From Helicobacter enhydrae (lineage in GTDB: Bacteria; Campylobacterota; Campylobacteria; Campylobacterales; Helicobacteraceae): DNA of 64,000 nt. Location: positions 62,001-126,000 of the forward strand of contig NZ_CP016503.1 in NCBI RefSeq assembly GCF_001693335.1. The letters are read 5' to 3'. Under the pieces are notes generated by a model, which worked only from the letters and a program-made list of their open reading frames with translations, did not search any database and had not been told where the DNA came from. Shown here in pieces: positions 61,002 to 64,000 of this stretch. The position numbers and the translations under genes are program-made. Position 1 is the first letter of the stretch. The number at the start of each line of letters is the position of its first letter.

Positions 61002-61652
61002 TCACCCATTTAGTTTGGATCTTGCGTTTTCCCAATCAGGCATATATAGATGTATATAGTTATAAAAATCTCGATTGTGGTAGGGGTATTTGATATGTGC
61101 AAGTTCGTGCAATACGACATATTCTATGCTTCTCTTTGGCTTTTTGATCAATTCAAGATTGAGGGTAATGTGTCGTGAATTGATTTTGCAATTCCCCCAC
61201 ATTGTTTTCATTGTTCGGATAGAGTAGGTTTGGAAATCCAATCCAAGCCTCTTGCTGTAGTTGGCAAGGATCGTGGCAAACACATTTTGCGCCCTCTCTC
61301 TATACCATTGTTGTATCATCAGCTCTTTGGCTCGATAGTCTTGAGTGTTTTTGAGATGGACATACAAAAACTTCCCTCTCAAAGCGACTTCATTGCTCGT
61401 ATCCTCAATAATCTTGAGCCGATACCGCTTCCCTAGATAAAAGAAATCTTCACCACTGACAAGGAGGCGTTTGGGCGTTTGTCTATCTTTGAAAAACTTC
61501 AGCTTCTCTTCGATCCATTTGGCTCTTTTGTTGAGAATGCGATCAATCTCTTTTTGGCAAGTATCAAGTGGAACACTTAGAATCACCTCCAAGTTTGGAG
61601 TGACTCTTAGTATCAGATTCTTGATAGGTTTGCGGTGGATTTTAATTGCCAT
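61002..61652 (-). CDS. YgjP-like (DUF45/SprT-type) metallopeptidase
   Basis: A 216-residue protein of the family often linked to type I restriction systems. The zinc motif VVLHELAHIKYPYHNRDFY (HEXXH plus a downstream His) is preceded by MWGNCKINSRHITLNLEL. The N-terminal half is basic and resembles the usual IHRKPIKNLILRV opening. It starts inside the hsdR 3' end (11-base overlap), so it is co-translated with the restriction subunit. Its exact role is not known. Confidence 0.85.
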   Translation of the reverse strand: MAIKIHRKPIKNLILRVTPNLEVILSVPLDTCQKEIDRILNKRAKWIEEKLKFFKDRQTPKRLLVSGEDFFYLGKRYRLKIIEDTSNEVALRGKFLYVHLKNTQDYRAKELMIQQWYRERAQNVFATILANYSKRLGLDFQTYSIRTMKTMWGNCKINSRHITLNLELIKKPKRSIEYVVLHELAHIKYPYHNRDFYNYIHLYMPDWENARSKLNG

Positions 61653-64000
61653 AGTGAGAAATACCAGCTAACATAAACTGCTCCTCCAATTTGTCAAGCT
61701 CTTCATTACTCGCGTCTTTGTATTCTTTGAAAATAAGCTCTTCAATCGCATCAACTATCTCATTTCTCACATCTTGATTGTTTTTCCAATTGGGCTTTTT
61801 GCTTTTTTGGATAAAAATCACATCTATTTGCTGTGCTAGCTTGATGATTTGCTCTTCGTCTAGATCTCCTATCAAGCCTTTTATACTATCATAAAATGCC
61901 CTTGAGGGAGGAGTGGATAAATCTTTGGGATATTGATTTTCTTGATGATTTTGATGATTCAAAAGGGTTTCACGGATAGATTGTAGTTTGGAGAGTTTCT
62001 CTTTTTCACTCAATCGCCCCTCTTTGTATTCATCGATGACTTTTTGGATTTGTTTGGATAGTTCATCATAGAAATAAGGATTACTTTCTTTGTTTTCTTT
62101 GATGTATTGAGAGATTGCACTTATGATTTTATCTGCCTTAGCTTTGTCATTGGGTTGTTCTTCTATCTCATTGAGAAAATCCTCGCTCACAACACTTCTA
62201 AGCTTAAGGATCACTCTCACCTCTTGTGCACCGATGAATTGGTGGATCATGTTTTTGATTTGGGATTGGTATTGTTTGAAATCTACTTTTTCGTGATAGC
62301 GAATTTGCACGCTGTGCTTGAGATTGAGATAAAATTTCAAATCTCTTTTGTATGTATCGCATTCCTCATTTGTAATACTTTCTTTGAATCTAGGAAATAT
62401 CATCAAAGCACTCAAGGAGCGCGCAAAAAGACTCAAAAGCTCATAAAATTCTTCTCTTTTTTCTTTTTCTTCCAAAAACTGCTCATAAATTTCTTGGAGT
62501 TTGCCTCGTTCTTTTTGGCTTATTATTTCTGCAAAAAACTCTTTTAGCCTTTGATGATTCTCTCTTAATTCTTTTAGAATGTCTTTGATACCAAAGATGA
62601 CATCTTTGATGTCTTCTTTGTCAAAATCTGCTAGCTCCTGATAGATTCTCATCGCATCATCTATTGCCTTATGGATTCCACGATAATCAATAATATACGC
62701 TCTTTCTTTCCCCTCATAAATGCGATTGGCTCTAGCAATGGCTTGAAGTAAGTTGTGTTCTTTTAGCCTCTTGTCTAGATATAGACACGCCACTCTTGGT
62801 GCGTCAAAGCCTGTAAGAAGTTTATCTACAACGATAAGCAAATCAATCTCCCCATCTTCAAAATCCCCTATAATATTTTCTTCACTTCCATAAGATTCTA
62901 ATATCTTTCTCCATTCTGCAATCACTTCATCTTCATTTTCTTCACCTACTGCTGTATTGCCTACTCTTGTATCAGGAGAGGAGATAACAAAAGCACTTTT
63001 TAGTACATTGTGAGTCTTGAAAAGTTGATGATATGCTACTGCATCAGCTTTTGAGCTTGTGGCAAACATCGCAACAAACCCCGTTCCTTTGAAATTCTTT
63101 TCAAAATGCTTTTCTATATCAATAGCAATCCATTCTAGTCTTTGGATTGAGGAGAGGGTGGCTTTTGTTGTTTCTTTTTTGAGATGTGATTTTTCCTCCT
63201 CACTCAAATCTCTAGCAATGGCTTCAAATTTTTTATCAAGATTGATTGCATCATTGATGAATTGCTCTGAAAATCTTCCTTCATAATAAAGTGGCAAAAT
63301 TGCCTTATCTCTTAGGGCTTGTTCAATCGTGTATTTGTGGATAAATCCTCCAAACTTCCTAGCTGAACTCTTTTCTTTGGAGGTTAGAGGTGTGCCTGTA
63401 AAGCCTATATAGCACCCATTGGGGATAGAATCTTTCATCGCATTATGCAACAATCCATTTTGAGTGCGATGGGATTCATCTACAAGCAAGAAAATATCTT
63501 GAGAGTTGATGACTATATTGTGCTTTTCTGGGGCTTGGAATTTTTGCACTAATGTGGTGATGACAGATTCTCCTTTTTGAAGTAATTCAATGAGATGATT
63601 GCCATTTTTAGCTCTTTTGGCTTCTATACCCGTTTTGCCAAAAGTTGTATGAATCTGCTCATCAAGATCCACTCTGTCTGTTACGACAATAATGCGACTT
63701 GTAGGGATAGCCTTTTTGATCAAAGAGGCAAGGATAGACATTGTTAGAGATTTGCCACTGCCTTGAGTATGCCAAATCAATCCCCCTCTTTTGGACGCCT
63801 CTTTGGTGGATTGGATTTTTTTCATCGTTTCTTTGATAGCAAAAAATTGCTGATGCCTTGCTATTTTTTTCACTTTTCCATCAAAAATAATAAATGCAGA
63901 GATAAATTCCAAAACCCTCTTAGGATGCAATAATGCCGCAAACAATTTATCTAGTGCATCAGGCTTTGTGATGCCATAGGATTGAGGGAGGAATAAACTC
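61642..64000 (-). CDS. hsdR: Type I restriction enzyme R subunit (5' part beyond window)
   Basis: The frame stays open to the window edge, so the N-terminal nuclease part is missing. Visible are about 785 residues: ATP-dependent translocase domains with Walker A in HTQGSGKSLTMSIL, the DEAD-type box VDESHRTQNG, TGTPLTSKE, and motif VI region HNLLQAIARANRIYEGK. A long helical C-terminus that contacts the methylase core follows. HsdR cuts DNA after translocating from an unmethylated site. hsdM and hsdS are not in the window. A TTG at 63945 is only an internal codon. Confidence 0.93.
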   Translation of the reverse strand, partial: SLFLPQSYGITKPDALDKLFAALLHPKRVLEFISAFIIFDGKVKKIARHQQFFAIKETMKKIQSTKEASKRGGLIWHTQGSGKSLTMSILASLIKKAIPTSRIIVVTDRVDLDEQIHTTFGKTGIEAKRAKNGNHLIELLQKGESVITTLVQKFQAPEKHNIVINSQDIFLLVDESHRTQNGLLHNAMKDSIPNGCYIGFTGTPLTSKEKSSARKFGGFIHKYTIEQALRDKAILPLYYEGRFSEQFINDAINLDKKFEAIARDLSEEEKSHLKKETTKATLSSIQRLEWIAIDIEKHFEKNFKGTGFVAMFATSSKADAVAYHQLFKTHNVLKSAFVISSPDTRVGNTAVGEENEDEVIAEWRKILESYGSEENIIGDFEDGEIDLLIVVDKLLTGFDAPRVACLYLDKRLKEHNLLQAIARANRIYEGKERAYIIDYRGIHKAIDDAMRIYQELADFDKEDIKDVIFGIKDILKELRENHQRLKEFFAEIISQKERGKLQEIYEQFLEEKEKREEFYELLSLFARSLSALMIFPRFKESITNEECDTYKRDLKFYLNLKHSVQIRYHEKVDFKQYQSQIKNMIHQFIGAQEVRVILKLRSVVSEDFLNEIEEQPNDKAKADKIISAISQYIKENKESNPYFYDELSKQIQKVIDEYKEGRLSEKEKLSKLQSIRETLLNHQNHQENQYPKDLSTPPSRAFYDSIKGLIGDLDEEQIIKLAQQIDVIFIQKSKKPNWKNNQDVRNEIVDAIEELIFKEYKDASNEELDKLEEQFMLAGISHYGN

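Noticed and set aside
60902-61093. 63-codon plus-strand frame near the ygjP-like 3' end
   Set aside because: It overlaps the metallopeptidase gene on the opposite strand, has no ribosome site and resembles no known protein.

Overview
The window reads as a chromosomal segment of a Helicobacter species other than H. pylori. Three kinds of evidence support this. VacA-type autotransporter barrels occur three times. Several short gene orders match H. pylori: fliF-fliG-fliH-dxs; tgt to the FtsH-like gene (HP0281-HP0286 order); the amidohydrolase, acidic-peptide and E1-like genes (HP0755-HP0758 area); lptD-PRTase-pnp-atpE; and porGDAB. Helicobacter-restricted families are also present (BioV, UPF0323 lipoprotein, HEXXH-less FtsH homologue). 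These matches come from memory of the families, not from a search.

Layout. 1-6041: two convergent autotransporter genes (the first truncated by the window start) separated by 1.36 kb of repeats. 6236-16965: a tightly packed plus-strand run, fliF-fliG-fliH-dxs-ArsC-like-NlpC/P60 lipoprotein-ZnuA-like-58-aa membrane protein-fruK-fruA, with most genes overlapping or abutting. ptsH-ptsI follows from its own putative promoter and completes a fructose phosphotransferase route. fdhD comes next, then about 1 kb of repeat. 20802-23857 (minus): glutathionylspermidine-synthase-like enzyme, UPF0323 lipoprotein and a UDP-sugar dehydrogenase. 24059-25826 (plus): Na+/H+ antiporter family protein and a ModE-type HTH protein. 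25823-29540 (minus): amidohydrolase, acidic 46-aa peptide, TcdA-like E1 enzyme, SurE, a family 10 fucosyltransferase with a C9 tract, and tRNA-Leu. 29812-33304 (plus): nrdB, nitrilase-like protein, A24 peptidase, LptF/G-type permease. A likely 6S RNA lies at 33328-33518. 33539-46558 (plus): RDD protein, lptD, PRTase, pnp, atpE, two tRNA-Leu genes, kdsB, MATE exporter, HAD phosphatase, porGDAB and a Cache-domain membrane protein. 46548-53910 (minus): bioV, FtsH-like ATPase, mtaB, mscS, aroB and a COG3400-like protein; tgt follows on plus. 55166-56509 is a third repeat block. 56510-60712 (minus) is a 1400-aa autotransporter. The window ends in a YgjP-type metallopeptidase and the 3' part of a type I restriction hsdR.

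The most notable signals are these. (1) A dispersed, hairpin-rich repeat family flanks the autotransporter genes. It is built from about 75-bp G/C-striped modules in inverted orientation. (2) Three long homopolymeric G/C tracts sit at likely contingency positions: the 5' end of autotransporter 2, the C-terminal coding part of the fucosyltransferase, and just past the stop codon of autotransporter 3. (3) A complete fructose PTS is appended to a flagellar/isoprenoid operon. (4) An unannotated 6S-like RNA lies upstream of the RDD-lptD operon. Several proteins are family members with substituted active-site residues: a ZnuA-like protein without His ligands, an FtsH-like ATPase without HEXXH, and a nitrilase-like protein with Glu replaced by Asp.
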